Positions 31,342 through 64,000 of a stretch of DNA of 64,000 bases are shown here, in pieces. The notes below the pieces were generated by a model. That model ran no database searches, was not told the DNA's origin, and was given only the letters and a program-made list of their open reading frames with translations. The stretch is from Cervus elaphus (taxonomy: Eukaryota > Chordata > Mammalia > Artiodactyla > Cervidae). A program made the translations under genes and the position numbers. Position 1 is the stretch's first letter. Each line of letters opens with the position of its first letter. The DNA lies in contig NC_057847.1 in the NCBI RefSeq assembly GCF_910594005.1, positions 27,999,001-28,063,000 of the forward strand. The letters run 5' to 3'.

Positions 31342-31391
31342 AAAAATATGGAACGCTTCACGAATTTGCGTGTCATCCTTGCGCAGGGGCC

Positions 31392-31442
<51 letters not shown>

Positions 31443-31448
31443 GAGCAC
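31342..31448 (-). ncRNA. U6 snRNA retrocopy, full length and sequence-intact
   Basis: The reverse complement starts GTGCTCGCTTCGGCAGCACA and ends GCGTTCCATATTTTTT. It matches all 107 bases of mammalian U6 as I know it, including the AGCATGGCCCCTGCGCAAGG core. It appears to be a retrocopy: an A-rich tail follows its 3' end, and direct repeats of TGGTTATTATTT flank it (31319-31331 and 31449-31460). The upstream 100 bases show no convincing PSE and no TATA box at the expected -30 spacing. Transcription as a working U6 gene is therefore doubtful, although the sequence itself could form U6. Confidence 0.9.
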
Positions 31449-31461
31449 TGGTTATTATTTA

Positions 31462-33239
31462 AAAAAAAACAATTATCTCTGAACTTTACGAGCTAATTAT
31501 TGTCTGCAAAACTGAGTATTCTTCCTCTATACAAAGGTCACCAACTTAACTTCTCATTAGAAAAGAAAATAACCAAACAACAAACACAAGATAAGAAATT
31601 AGCCAGAAAGCTATGGCTTGTTTCCCACTCAGGAAAAAAGTATAACTGGTAACAAATAAGGTACAATTTCCGTAAGTGGATATTTTTTTAAACTTGTAAG
31701 GTTTCCATTTCTAAAACAGAAGAGTTGAGACACTTTTCTAAGTAGCTTAATCTGTCAGAAGATTTCATACCAATATTTACACCCTCAGTACTATTTTGCT
31801 TTTACACAGTTAACTTTAAAAGGCAATTCCTCCCATTAAATTTGTGTGTTATTAAAAGTGTATGCTAAAGTTAAATGGGCAAAGATAAAGGCCTACATTT
31901 GTATTTTGAGGTAGGGGAAAGAAAGTTATTTCCAAAAGGCAAGAACTCTTTGGTGAGAAGTATTTTTTACTAACACTTACCAATTTCATTCTTCCACAAT
32001 TGGATGCATCAACTTGAGTCCAATGAGCATCTGGATTTGCCACATCTCGTGATTTCCAACCTTAATCATAATTGTGTCTTCTCTTTTTGTACTCATTTAT
32101 ACAAATGGAGGGCAAGAATACAGTAACTATTTTAGTGATTACATGAGTTCTATACTAAGACAGTGTGACCCTGCTAAGATAGAATTTTTGGCTCACAGAC
32201 ATTACTACCATGAGCTAACTTATTTGCTGCTGATATAAAAAATACTCTGGTATATAATAGGCAATTATGGGGTGTAAACTTATGAAAACTGAATATATAA
32301 AAACAGAGAATTGCCTGAAGTAATTACAATCAATAATTTCAGAGCTGGAAGGAAATTTAGAAATCATCTAATCTTAATTCCTAGAAAGTCAGATATAAAG
32401 ACTTGGTTGGCAAAAAACACACTTCTTATGAGTGCCAGAGCTAGTTAATATTCCAGGTCAATTATTCCTCACAGTATACAATACTCATAGTTAAGAATAA
32501 ATTACTTGAAAATTTATTTCCTAACAGATCTTTGTTAGATTAAGAAAATCAATCCAAACAAAAATGTTCAAAATCTGCTATCTATTCTTCCTTCTTAGTT
32601 CATGTTGCTGAATAAATGACAGTTAAACTTTAGAAGGACAAAAGGTCAAGGAACTAGATCAAGGAACTACACAACTTAAAGTGAATAAATTCAACATCTG
32701 AGCATAATCCTTTTCTCTAGTCCCGAAACAGGTTGATTTCAACACAAATTCTTAGATATTTGCCACTTAACTTCCAGGCTTATAGACAAAGTTGTAACAG
32801 ATCTCAAGATGTGGAGTTGATTCAATGACAAAAACTTAATTTGAGCACTTTCCTTCATGGCTACTACAACCACAAAATCAGTTTCTCTCAAAGGAGGTTT
32901 CAGCCTCAGAGGGCTCACATATAATCTCAATTAGTGAAAACAATAGGCAGCTTTCTGTTTATTCTTTACACTATGTATATCTTAAATGGGAAGAAAAAGG
33001 GAGTAAAACAAAAATTAACCCAGAATAAATTTTTTCACTTAGATTACCTAGACATCAGCTCATAATGAACTGGGAGATCTACAGTATACTGTATGGTCAT
33101 TTAAGGCACAAAGCTTTACAGGACTTGAGGTAGCTGCTTACAACAGGAGCTTAAAGCAAGATGAAGACAAGATACCTTATAAAAGAGAGAGACTTTAATA
33201 AAATTTTAATTGCAAGGAGTAAATCACAATGAAAATTTG
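31462..33239. other. Intergenic sequence downstream of DYNC1I2
   Basis: AT-rich unique sequence with no recognisable gene or young repeat. Confidence 0.6.
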
Positions 33240-33758
33240 AAAAGTTAAAGCATATTTGTTTTTATTTATAGACAGTTATCACAAGAATTGTAAAGAAAAA
33301 GAACATCAGAATGGAACTGGATAGATGTTTTCATGCTATAGCTAAGAATAAACAATGTTCCTACATATTATGGTTAATGAGCACATTATCAGTGTAACAG
33401 TGAACTGCGGTTATTTAAAAATATGTAGACCATAATCTGTGCTTTAGAAATAATTGTATATAGTGTTATAAGCTGAAAAGACTTCAAAAGAATACCAAAT
33501 ATACACCTGTGTATAAGAATTCAGAAAAGGATGCATTCTGTAAAGTCAATCAGCTGTATTAAAAATGACACAAATTCAAAACAAGATGCATATTATATAA
33601 AAAAGGACTTTGTAAGACTTGCTTGCTACATTAAATCCATAGTTTAATCCACAAAATTTCCTTTTAATTATCATTCAGACAGAAGCATGCAAATAGTTCT
33701 AGGATCTACTTCAAGTCTTCCCCAAATCCACTAAGGCTACACATTCTCTCTTCAGGAG
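33240..33758 (-). other. DYNC1I2: DYNC1I2 3' untranslated region
   Basis: About 500 bases run from the stop to an inferred cleavage site near 33240-33250, after the AATAAA at 33266-33261. The region is A/T-rich, without recognisable transposons. Confidence 0.8.
33261..33266 (-). terminator. DYNC1I2 polyadenylation signal AATAAA
   Basis: TTTATT on the plus strand is AATAAA in the transcript, about 490 bases after the stop codon. No stronger signal lies between the two. Confidence 0.8.
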
Positions 33759-54188
<20,430 letters not shown>

Positions 54189-57100
54189 CTGAATAAAAAC
54201 AAAACAGTAACACAAAAATTATTTTTATGACAATAATTGATAGCTCTTGAGGTAATTATTTCAGAAAGTATTACAACTTTTCAGGTAAAAGCAAAAGTGA
54301 ACCACTCATAAAAGGAGTAGAAACAATGTAAATTTTATCAATACAATTTTTAAAAAAGAATTAAGTGGAACTTCTTTATACATACCTAACATGGTAAGTC
54401 AGCAACAGCCATATCAAATTCTGTAGCTACATAAACTGAAATAAGATATATAAGCAACTAGGATGAGTTCCTCATGGAAATCTCTAAAAGCTTGCAAGCA
54501 TTTATCATTCCAGACAGAACAACATGCAACTCCTACATAGTTTTATGTAGCATGCTGACACATTAATGCTGTAAAATGAAGAAAATCAAATGTCTAAAAT
54601 AGCCTACAGAGCTGGCTGCTTACTTGTGATCTGAAACCATCAGTGTCTAATGGATCTTCATATGGCATAAAGACGGCTTACATTAACTCTCAGGTTGCTA
54701 TTTGAGAGGCAGATTTTAAAGATAATAGCTACGAGACCACATTTTCTATTCTGTCATTTTAAATGCAAGTCTCATTATCTACTGTTATATGATGTGGCAA
54801 TAAGCACTTAAAATAATGTTTTCTTAACTTGAATAAAAATACACATTGAGACAATAGACAATGTTTATAAGACTTTTAAAAATGACTAACTCTTCTCTTA
54901 TACAACCAAACCAGGAAATAACTTTAAATTACTTATTTTAAAATGTTATAGAACATACAACTCTGCCTACCTCCTCTTTCACTACATACGGAGATGGATT
55001 TTTATGAAGAAAATGCTTATTTTTATTGCCTAAACAGATGCGTCATTTGTCTATGAGGGAATGGCAGCAGGCATCTGTAGCAGAGTGCATCTCAAGTAAT
55101 GAGAGCCTATTCAATAAGGGGACTTTACTTGTTATAGTCATTTCCCCGACCCATGTTCAAAATTATCTAAAACACACTAACATACGACATACACAAAAGA
55201 ATGGTCAAGTATGGGAACCAGCTGCCAAGTCATGGTCCCAGCAGCCAGGCCAGCTGACTAGATAGCAACAACCAGATGGCACTGCTGGGATTGTGTCTTT
55301 CTGCTACAAGGTGGCAATGGGATGGCATAACATTCTTCCGCTTGACTGCTTCCAATCCTGTCTCTCCCCAATGGCGAGCCTGTGCAATTACCCACACTCC
55401 AGGAGGCCTACAGATAAGCCTTTACCCTGCAAACAAAATGCAGCTTGTAGGCCACACCAGCTGCCAAACCACACACATAGTGTTAGGTTTGGAAAGCTAT
55501 GAAAATCTTTCTAACTCTATAGTATAAGCAATAAAAATATAACTGTACCTTTAGGAAAGAAAGCTTTAAATGACACTGTATAATGCACACAATGATACAA
55601 CCTCCAACTTAATCAAAATGATAATGACGTATGCCAATCCTACATTACTTGAAATTGAGCGATTTTTACGTTCTGACAAGTTTACAGAACTAGGATAAAT
55701 GGCACGAATGATTTCAATATATGCTCATACTTTTGAACCAAATGGTGAAGGTTAAAATTTTTCCTTTCAAGGGCCTCAATCAGCCACAAAGGAAAACAGT
55801 AATCACTGTCTTTTCAGCCAGCCCAACCGCATTTGTCAGCCCTTTCTCCGTCAATGCAGCCAGAGCAATCAACCTGCCAAACATTCAGAATGGAAAAACA
55901 ATCTGAAAATACAGGGTATAATGCACCTGCCAGTGAAAATGGCCATTTCAAGAAAAGCTAGTGATCTCAGTGACCCCGCTGAGGAGGCGGTGGTGCAAAG
56001 GGGAAAGAACACGCAAAAGAATTCTTAGTGATCGCCACTCTCTTGCACATTGACACTTCCTTACAAAGCATGCCAATTACAGCTTTTGTGCTACTTAAAA
56101 AAATGAAAGCTTTTTTGGGGGCAAAATAATCACACAGAGAAACAGAAAGACAGTACTCCCTTTTAGATGAATTCTCATATACAATGGATTATTAATCTGA
56201 GAACAGTGTATGTGGTAACAATTCTATACTGTACTACTCAAACATCACGATGAAATTCTATCATCAAGTCACCTGCCAGTATAATGTAATGAAAATAACT
56301 TAATTACACTTAAGCTGACTTTTAGAGTAACAAGATATTTACTTCAATTAAAAATAAAGTCTGAAAATACATACTTTTCCATTTTCATCTAATACTATCA
56401 GTTATCAATTTTGTTGACTAGTAAGTTCACTGTATGTAAATCCTAAAATCAAAGACAGGGATCTGAGTCACCCTGGACAGGTCATCCTGAAGCGTTGTGA
56501 ATTATAAATTACAGCCTCCTATCCACATCATATCTTCCTCTCTCAACTTTGTTGCATTATACGGCTTCTAAGTACCATTTCCAATGACAGGTGTCAAATT
56601 CCTGTCATAATGCATATGGTCAGTACTTTAGTGCTAAGTGACCTCATAATCTACACATTTAACAGAAAAGATCATGCTTACAGACACTCTTTTCCTTTTA
56701 AAATTTAAAATGTAGATGAAGTATGGTAGACAGTGATCTAACTGCCCACTTCATGGCATCTGTCGTGTTTATTTGCCCATATAGTTTAGTTGTAGCTGAA
56801 TCATGACTACAATGTATTTAAATACTTGTTTTCAGGATTTTATTTTAGAATGAATGCATTACCTCTTTCTATATGAATTAAAAACTGATTCAAAAACTCA
56901 GATACTTAAGAATCAAGCTTCATAAAATGGCTAACACTAAGAAAAATTCCAAGAACATTACAAAATGATCTGCTTTAAAAATATTTTTATTATTAAGCTG
57001 ATTATCTACACATACCAAATATTTGGCCAAAAAATGCCTAACATCACTATCATTAGAGGCTGTTCCTCTGAAACAAAGTCTTATCAAAAATGAATACAAC

Positions 57101-60001
57101 TAGCTACTAAAAAAGTATTAACATGACCAAAAATATTACAATTCTAAAGATTCTCTAAGCTAGTCCCTATTATATGTAATAAGCCGTAATATATTTAAAA
57201 CTGAAAAACACTACAACAGAGCAGGAAGACTGAAAAATGGGACTGCCATGTCACATCAATTTATTGATGAATATTCATTGCAATATGCTAAGTAGTTAAC
57301 TCCATGCTTTCTCTGACAGGGAATCTAAGATTATAAACTGAGCAATAAAGAATGCATAAAAGTAGCAGTTACTTTTAAAATGACAAACCTCTTGTCAATG
57401 AATGTTAAGATTAGGTTTAATGAACCATTGAATTTTTACTGAGTTAACATCAAAATTGTGATGTATTTTGGTGAGATGGAAAGAAAAGCGGTCTGTAAAT
57501 TAAGCTGCACCTAGAAATAACATGAAAGAATGAAATTCCAGTTGTTGGAATAATCTGTTACAATGGAGTAGGTTAATCAAAGTTAAATCATCTGTGAAAT
57601 GGGTGGCTTTTGTTAAGCTGAAGGAAGGAGTCTTCAGAACAAGTTTTCTCATCTGTATGTCACATTGCGTTAAAGAGCTATCTAAGAATAAGCCACAAAG
57701 CACCCTTTGAATTATTTTAAAATATTGTAACACATAACAAGGAATATGCAAGATCCTAGAAAATACTCACTAAAAACTGATACTCTTTAATCTATCATTT
57801 ATCACAATTAATTCTTAGCACGAGGTCAAAAATAATTCTATATCATTTGTGCATTAATGCTATTTAGGAAACAGTTGTCTATAAATTTATTAACTAGTTT
57901 CATCATACTGATGTACTCTATTTTAAGATAGTTTAATATCTTAATGAAGAATTCCTAATTTACAAAGTAGCGTAATTACTCACTACAAAGGAAATTGCCA
58001 ATGAATTCCAAATATCAGGAAAAATGTGTTGCACATAAAGACATAATTTAATTTATAAAAATTCTACTTATAAGTAACTTCATAAACAAAATGAGACTAT
58101 TAGAAGGAAATACTTCAATCATAAGTTTAAAATTACATGTTAGATATGAATGATTTTCCTTTAATATTTTCAAAATAATCCTTTCTTTTCTGGTTCAATA
58201 TCCTTTTTAATCACTTCATTTTGATCCATTTGTCCATAATTTCATATTCTTTTTTTTTTTAATATTCTTATACTTTATTCTTTAAAAATCAACATTAAGA
58301 AAATATTAGGACAAAACTTTAGGAATGTATCAGTGGAATTCATTCCTTTTATTTTTTTAAACACCTAGAATCAAATGCAAGGTCACTTGTTTCTTAACAA
58401 TTTAGATATTTAACAAGGGAAAATTTTAATCAGGAAATATTTTGAATACAGATCTAATGCTAATTTGGGAGATAAATAAAGAGTAATACTTTAATTATAC
58501 CATTTATTTTAACACAGAATTTGTTTCTCTACATTGTCTCATTTTATGTAAAATTCAAATTTTTATTTAGGCAGTACTGGCATCATTAACACAGATTCTG
58601 TTATTTGTGATCTCATAAATATTACACTTTTCTGAGGCCACAATTTTAAATATGCTGATTAAAGTCTTTTATAATGGTTAAGAACAAATGCTTCAATTTT
58701 CAATTATTTTTATATTCTCACAGATTCTTGGAGGGTTAAAACTAACTTATTACATATGTTATTTACTCCAAAAAAATTTTTTTTAAACCCATTTTAGACA
58801 AGAATAATATTAGCCAGAAGGCCTAACAATTTAGTCTACTTGGGAAGTGTGGATTCCAGATGTTAAGATCATGTAATAAAAAATTAAGAGCTATTTACAT
58901 ATAACATTTTTCTACACATTATATATTTCTAATCAACATGTACCTGAGGAAAAATATGATTACTAAATCAATACCAAAAACCATTATGAAACTCCACACA
59001 GATAAGAAAGTAGAATGATACGAGAAACATAGCACTCCAATGGAAATCAAGAACCAGGTTCTGACTGTGGCCTGATATTCTTTTATATTGTGACCATAGG
59101 GTCATCAATGAACATTCTTGGGTCTCAGTTTCCTCAGGTGTAAACAAACTGATTAAACTCTGGAATTTCCTCTTTAAAAATCTGTGTCTAAAAATTGCAA
59201 CAACAACAAAAAATCCATGCTGATGATCTTGGTGAATAAGAAAAGACAATGCCATTTTCAAGAAAGTTAAAAACTTCTAAAAGATAAGGGAAGAAAGTAA
59301 CTTTTCCAGGCGTGTGTCTGTGGGTATTACACTCCTGCCATGAGAAGTTTTTTTTACCTGCCGGGAGCGAAATTGACTAAGGTCACATGTTCCTAGTCAA
59401 TTTCATTCACAGTAGGTGCTTTAAGACAGCAAAGCACCTCAGTTCAGAAATGGTACTATCAACTTACAGAGTAAACTTGAAAGCAAGAACATGTGCTTTT
59501 CAAAAGAATAGATTCAGCCATTTTTTAAAAAATGAAAAAGGGAGTTAAGTCTAAGACCAATTTTTATCTTCAATTTGATAACTAGCATTACTTTTGTACT
59601 AATTACAGTGCCTACCCAAGTTCAATTTACTGTCTTTTACACTCAAACTGTGAATTTCGCAATTTTGTCTCATGGTGAGTTTTGGAAATTATTACATATT
59701 CTTAAATGCGAGCCAAGGAGGCTAAGTCTGAGAAGCTCTGTATTAAACCAATGGAAAAGCAGAGGTAGAGTTAAGCACCAAGTGTTCTCATTATAAAACT
59801 TTAAGTGTAGGGGTTTTTTTACCCCTCTTTCTAAAACTTCCATAAATTGGGAAATGAAACAATGTAAGGGCCCTGGACATGAAAATAATTGTAATGATAC
59901 AGACAGGAAATCTCATTTTTATAAATAGTTCTAAAGGCTAAGGACAGCCCCATGGTATTACAGTATGTTTCTCATTCTCCTTCACTTATAGACCTCAGCA
60001 G

Positions 60002-60212
60002 TAGTGTAGTGTTAGTCGCTTAATGACGTCCGACCCTTTGCGACTCCACTGACAGTAGCCTGCCTGGCTCTTCTGTCCATGGGATTCTCCTGGCAAGAAT
60101 ACCAGAGTGGGTTGCCATTCTCTTTTCCAGAGGATCTTCCCAACCCAGGGATCAAACCTGGGTCTCCTGCATGGCAGGCAGATTCTTTTTCATCTGAGCT
60201 ACAAGGAGGCCT
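60002..60212 (-). repeat. Bov-tA SINE with target-site duplication
   Basis: The reverse complement carries the head near 60190-60212 and the Bov-A body. Similar 13-base flanks TATAGACCTCAGC (59989-60001) and TATATACCTCAAC (60213-60225) suggest a slightly decayed duplication. Confidence 0.92.
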
Positions 60213-60717
60213 ATATACCTCAACCTTACACTAAAAAAAAAATCAAGTAGATAGCATACACTCAATACACTAGTAGAATCACTGAATTCTTGCTAGCTTG
60301 CAAATGAATAAACGTGGATCTTTATAAAACTAATATCTAAGTCTAGTCCACAGAGGAAAATTTTAAAGAGAGTGGTACATAGGTGTACCCATTAGAAACT
60401 GGGCTCAGTTTATGTATCTTGCCACTTTTACCCTCTATTAGTGAAGATAAGAAAAATTCTATTTAACAACATAAAAGACCAAAGCTGTTTATTCATTACT
60501 CTGAGTCAATCACTATAAAATATTATCTGATGCAAATTTACCAACAAATAAGTGCAAATTTACCAATCAATAAGTAAGCCATGCTATCTTTTAATGAAAT
60601 GTTCTTCAAACTACAGGTCAAAGCCAACAATTTAGTTATGGCCAGCAATGAAAAAAATGAAATACAGTAAAAGCAGAGAAGGCATTATTTAAAAAAACTT
60701 TTGTATCAGTTACAAGG

Positions 60718-60731
60718 CCCCCCCCCCCCCC
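60718..60731 (-). repeat. Homopolymer: 14 C (14 G in the DYNC1I2 transcript)
   Basis: An uninterrupted run of 14 C lies on the plus strand inside a DYNC1I2 intron, so the pre-mRNA carries 14 G. Confidence 0.95.
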
Positions 60732-61845
60732 AATATCCAAAAGTAGAGCAATCCTTGAAAACTTTAAGCTGAAATGATGTAAAATGAAGAAGCAATTACT
60801 TTAGGACACATCTTAACAGGTGCACAGAATAAATACAGCAGATGCTCAGAAACAGTTTAAAGCTATAAAGCTATGGCAGCTTTCTGCTGAGATGCTGACT
60901 GTAGTTTCCAGGGAAGGAGCTTGGGTTTGTCACACTCCCCAAGTGGCATAAGTGAACTTTTGAAATTCAAAGGATACCTGTACATATATGTATCTACATT
61001 TGTACTAGACTATAATTAATATAAATTGAATTTCTTAACACAGGTAACTACCATAAAAGAATGAAAGTGCTGCTTCAGTGACAGCGTAGGAGAGAAAGCA
61101 TATATTGGAATCAGCCAAATTAGGTTTATAATCTTACCCTTAATAAGCTCTCTTTCAGCTTCAGCTTCTTCATATGAAAACAGAATTGGTATTTAACTCT
61201 CAAGGTTTTGGTAAGAGGATCAGAGATAACATAAAGTGCCTTATACTATATCTGATATGTAGTAAGCATTCTGCTGTTACAATTTTCAGTCACCAATTTA
61301 AATATGAGGTTTGAAGAACTGTAACAAACAAGTAGCTAAGATAATATATTTGAGAGATGCTAACAGGTCCAATTTTGCTCACAGCATTCACAGGGATACA
61401 CAGAACAGAGAGTAACAGCATATGTTTGTATCTAGGTCATCATGGAATTACAGAAGGCTGTAAGGGAGGATGTATGTTTCATTTATGGATCTAAGAGCAA
61501 ATAATGATTACAACATGATATAGTCATATTAAAATCAAGATCTGAGACTATACTTTCTCATCCAATTTCATCAATATTGTTACTATAGTATTAACACTAG
61601 AAAATAATATTTTCCCAGCAGTTACTTCCCAAGAAAAGGCATGGGGAAAAAAAAAAATCTCAAGTAAGTAAATCATTCTCCTAAGTAGGCAAAAGCAATT
61701 AATTCCTTCACCAAATATTTACTGAGTTTGTACTCACTACACATCATGCACTCTCCAGACCAGGCATTATAGCAATGAAGAGGAAACAGTCCCTATTGTG
61801 TTCTGGAAAATTTGGCAAAAAAGCTGAAGTACGATGATGCTAAAA

Positions 61846-62058
61846 GCCTTGCCCTAAATAGAAGAACCTGTCTGCAATGCAGAAGGCATAAGAAACACAG
61901 GTTCAACCCCTGGATCAGGAAGATCCCCTGGAGGAAGGCATGGCAACCCACTCCAGTATGCTTGCCTGGAGAATTCCATGGACAGAAGAGCCTGGTGGGC
62001 TACAGTCCATGGAGTCGCAAAGAGTTGGACACGACCAAAGTGACTTAGCACTCATGCA
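61846..62058 (+). repeat. Bov-tA SINE, head diverged
   Basis: The first 60 bases are degenerate. From GGTTCAACCCCTGGATCAGG to GTTGGACACGACCAAAGTGA the match is good. Confidence 0.9.
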
Positions 62059-64000
62059 ACTAATTTCCAAGTGAATAAATACAGTTTATCTTGAACTTCT
62101 GGGTAGCCAGCTTACTTTACAAATCACAATCTTTTAAATTTTCCCATTAATTTCAAAATAATTTCAAATATGGAAAAAAAGCATTTTTTACAAAACTGCC
62201 AGTCACATACTATGTAGCTATACATTCAAATTAGCTCAAAGACATTATTACATGTTCACTTTAAAATTTATATGCATGTCAAGAATAAGCAACTAAAAAT
62301 GAAAATTTCAGGTAGGATATAAAACCATATGTGTGCTTGTATACGTATACATATATAATTTTTGAAAAAACATACTGTAGAAAACAGACTGGAAACAAAA
62401 TATTAACAATGGCTACTACACAGTGGTATCACAGGCATATTTCCTATCCTTTCTGTCTTCTCTAAATTCTCTATGATATACTACAGTAATTAGAAAAAAT
62501 TATTTTAAAAAATGGAAGCCTTCATTTAAACAATATATATAATTATAGGTGTATTACAACAGGCATTACCTAAAATTGCTTCAGAATTGCCTTACATTCT
62601 AAAACAATCTAAAATGCATTTCATAAATAAAACTAAATCTTCATATTATTATTATAAGGAAAAAAGCCTGATTTATTTTTTAAATGAGATACTGTACCCT
62701 CATTTTGGCTATTTTGCTTACTTTCTATTTAACATATCTAGCATTTCTCATTTAACATATCTAATAATGCAGCTCCCGAAAGACAGACATTTCAATACTT
62801 GAACATATTAGTTAGTAAAATAATACTTTCTGGAAATTATAGAATCCTACAGTATTAGTTTTCTCCACATTGGTAGTTCAGCACTTTTATCTTTCCTCTT
62901 TTCTTTTTTTAAAGTGGTTTATGTCTCAAACAAATCTATCATCAAGGACTTTTTTTCTGGTAAGATGAGGGATTCGGCACATGTGAAAGCTATTTTACCA
63001 ATCGATGGAGCAGCAGGAATGAAAAAAAATGTATCCACAGAAATGAATATTCACATGGTTAAGTTATAAAAAAAACTATTGGACAAAAACTTATTCCAAT
63101 TTCCTCAAAATTTTTGAGTTTAATTGTACACACAATAATGTCAAGTCCTTTTGGGAACATAAAGAAAATCAAAGGAAAAGTTCATGATATTTATGTCATG
63201 TCCATCCTTAGGGGGCAAGGAAAGGAGAGTTGTTAAAAGTGCATGTGATGATCTATATAAAGAGTTATAATATCTCATTTTCTTTTGAAGTATATATAAG
63301 TGTGAAAATTTAAAGATTTTCATTGGTAATAAGCTAGGAATTTCAAGGATTCCCCCCGCCCCCCACTCTTGCTTACTTGTATCTTGGGGTTTTCTGCAAT
63401 GAATATTACTTTTGCTTCTCCTTAATGGAGAAATGTGGTAATTTAATTGAAATTTTAGAGATAAATTAACTTAAACATTTGATAAAGTGCTTATGCTTGA
63501 TATTCTACAATTAAACAATAATAAATTTTTCTGGCTGAGGAGAAGAAAAATGTTCTTTATGTACAGACTGCTAAAAGGATTATAATAGGCCCACAATTCC
63601 AAAATATCATCAACTCTAAAATCCGTAACTCTTTTGGTGGTAAACCCTAACATGACCAGAAGTAAAGGTATCTATAATCATTATTTATCTCACTCAGTTT
63701 GAATATTTGTATCTTTTGCTGTTGAATATTTATGCCCAAGATGCTGTTGGAGTATTTACATATGGTACATATAGTACTTAATTACTTCTTTGAAATGTAA
63801 AAAATTCTGAATCCCTATATACATACACCTCCATAGGTTTCAGATAAGAAATTGTGAATCTGCATTAGGGATCTTAAGTAAACTTCTTTTATATCTAACA
63901 TAAATTTATTAGCTTCTCTTGGAAAAACAAGAACTATCACATTAAGTTTATGCTTAAATCATTAGCTATTCAATGAGATTTTTAAAATTAGTCCCCACTG

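Larger units (their letters stand above)
54189..64000 (-). other. DYNC1I2 intron, partial, at least 9.8 kb
   Basis: The next upstream exon should encode a segment ending near ETQTPVMAQPKE. I could not find it, so the stretch is taken as intron running off the window. It contains two Bov-tA SINEs (60002, 61846), two G-rich sense-strand runs and a relatively GC-rich unique block at 55020-56110. The rest is AT-rich with nothing nameable. Confidence 0.75.

Noticed and set aside
54189..64000. Search for a further upstream DYNC1I2 exon
   Set aside because: No reverse-strand text encoding the expected ETQTPVMAQPKE segment was found. A very short alternative exon could be missed by eye.

Overview
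This is mammalian nuclear DNA from a ruminant, most likely a bovid. It has intron-exon genes with GT-AG splice sites, poly(A) signals and heavy interspersed-repeat content. Ruminant-type repeats are present: Bov-tA tRNA-derived SINEs, a Bov-A2 dimer, BovB (RTE) LINE sequence and CHR SINEs. Two protein-coding genes are recognised by matching conceptual translations to remembered mammalian orthologues. No bacterial-type operon, CRISPR array or free-standing novel gene was found.

Layout. Positions 1-9115 carry the 3' end of SLC25A12 (aralar/AGC1, the mitochondrial aspartate/glutamate carrier) on the + strand: five coding exons (2040-2180, 4203-4341, 6757-6915, 7041-7131, 8468-8666) encoding 242 residues, then a 3' UTR with AATAAA at 9092. 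Positions 9118-33240 are intergenic. They hold a short unique stretch, a roughly 10 kb pile of old L1 fragments in minus orientation studded with SINEs and BovB pieces (10.2-20 kb), an L1/HAL1-like element in plus orientation (about 22.5-25.7 kb), MIR fragments, a CHR SINE and a sequence-perfect U6 snRNA retrocopy (31342-31448, minus). Positions 33240-64000 carry the 3' three quarters of DYNC1I2 (cytoplasmic dynein 1 intermediate chain 2) on the minus strand: eleven coding exons between 54188 and 33759 encoding the last 468 residues, ending in a 3' UTR with its poly(A) signal at 33261-33266. One 12.1 kb intron (37825-49937) carries nearly all of that gene's large transposons. The window ends inside a further upstream intron of at least 9.8 kb.

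The genes are convergent (tail to tail). They do not act in one pathway: SLC25A12 exports aspartate from mitochondria for the malate-aspartate shuttle, and DYNC1I2 is a scaffold of the dynein motor. Their adjacency mirrors the paralogous SLC25A13-DYNC1I1 pair, part of the ancient DLX-linked duplicated blocks.

Points most worth a second look: a GC-AG intron in DYNC1I2; a 158-bp direct duplication with a single mismatch inside the big intron; the perfect U6 copy; a palindromic CRE beside a CCAAT motif between MIR fragments; and two runs of G on the sense strand of DYNC1I2 introns. I found no convincing previously undescribed biological system.
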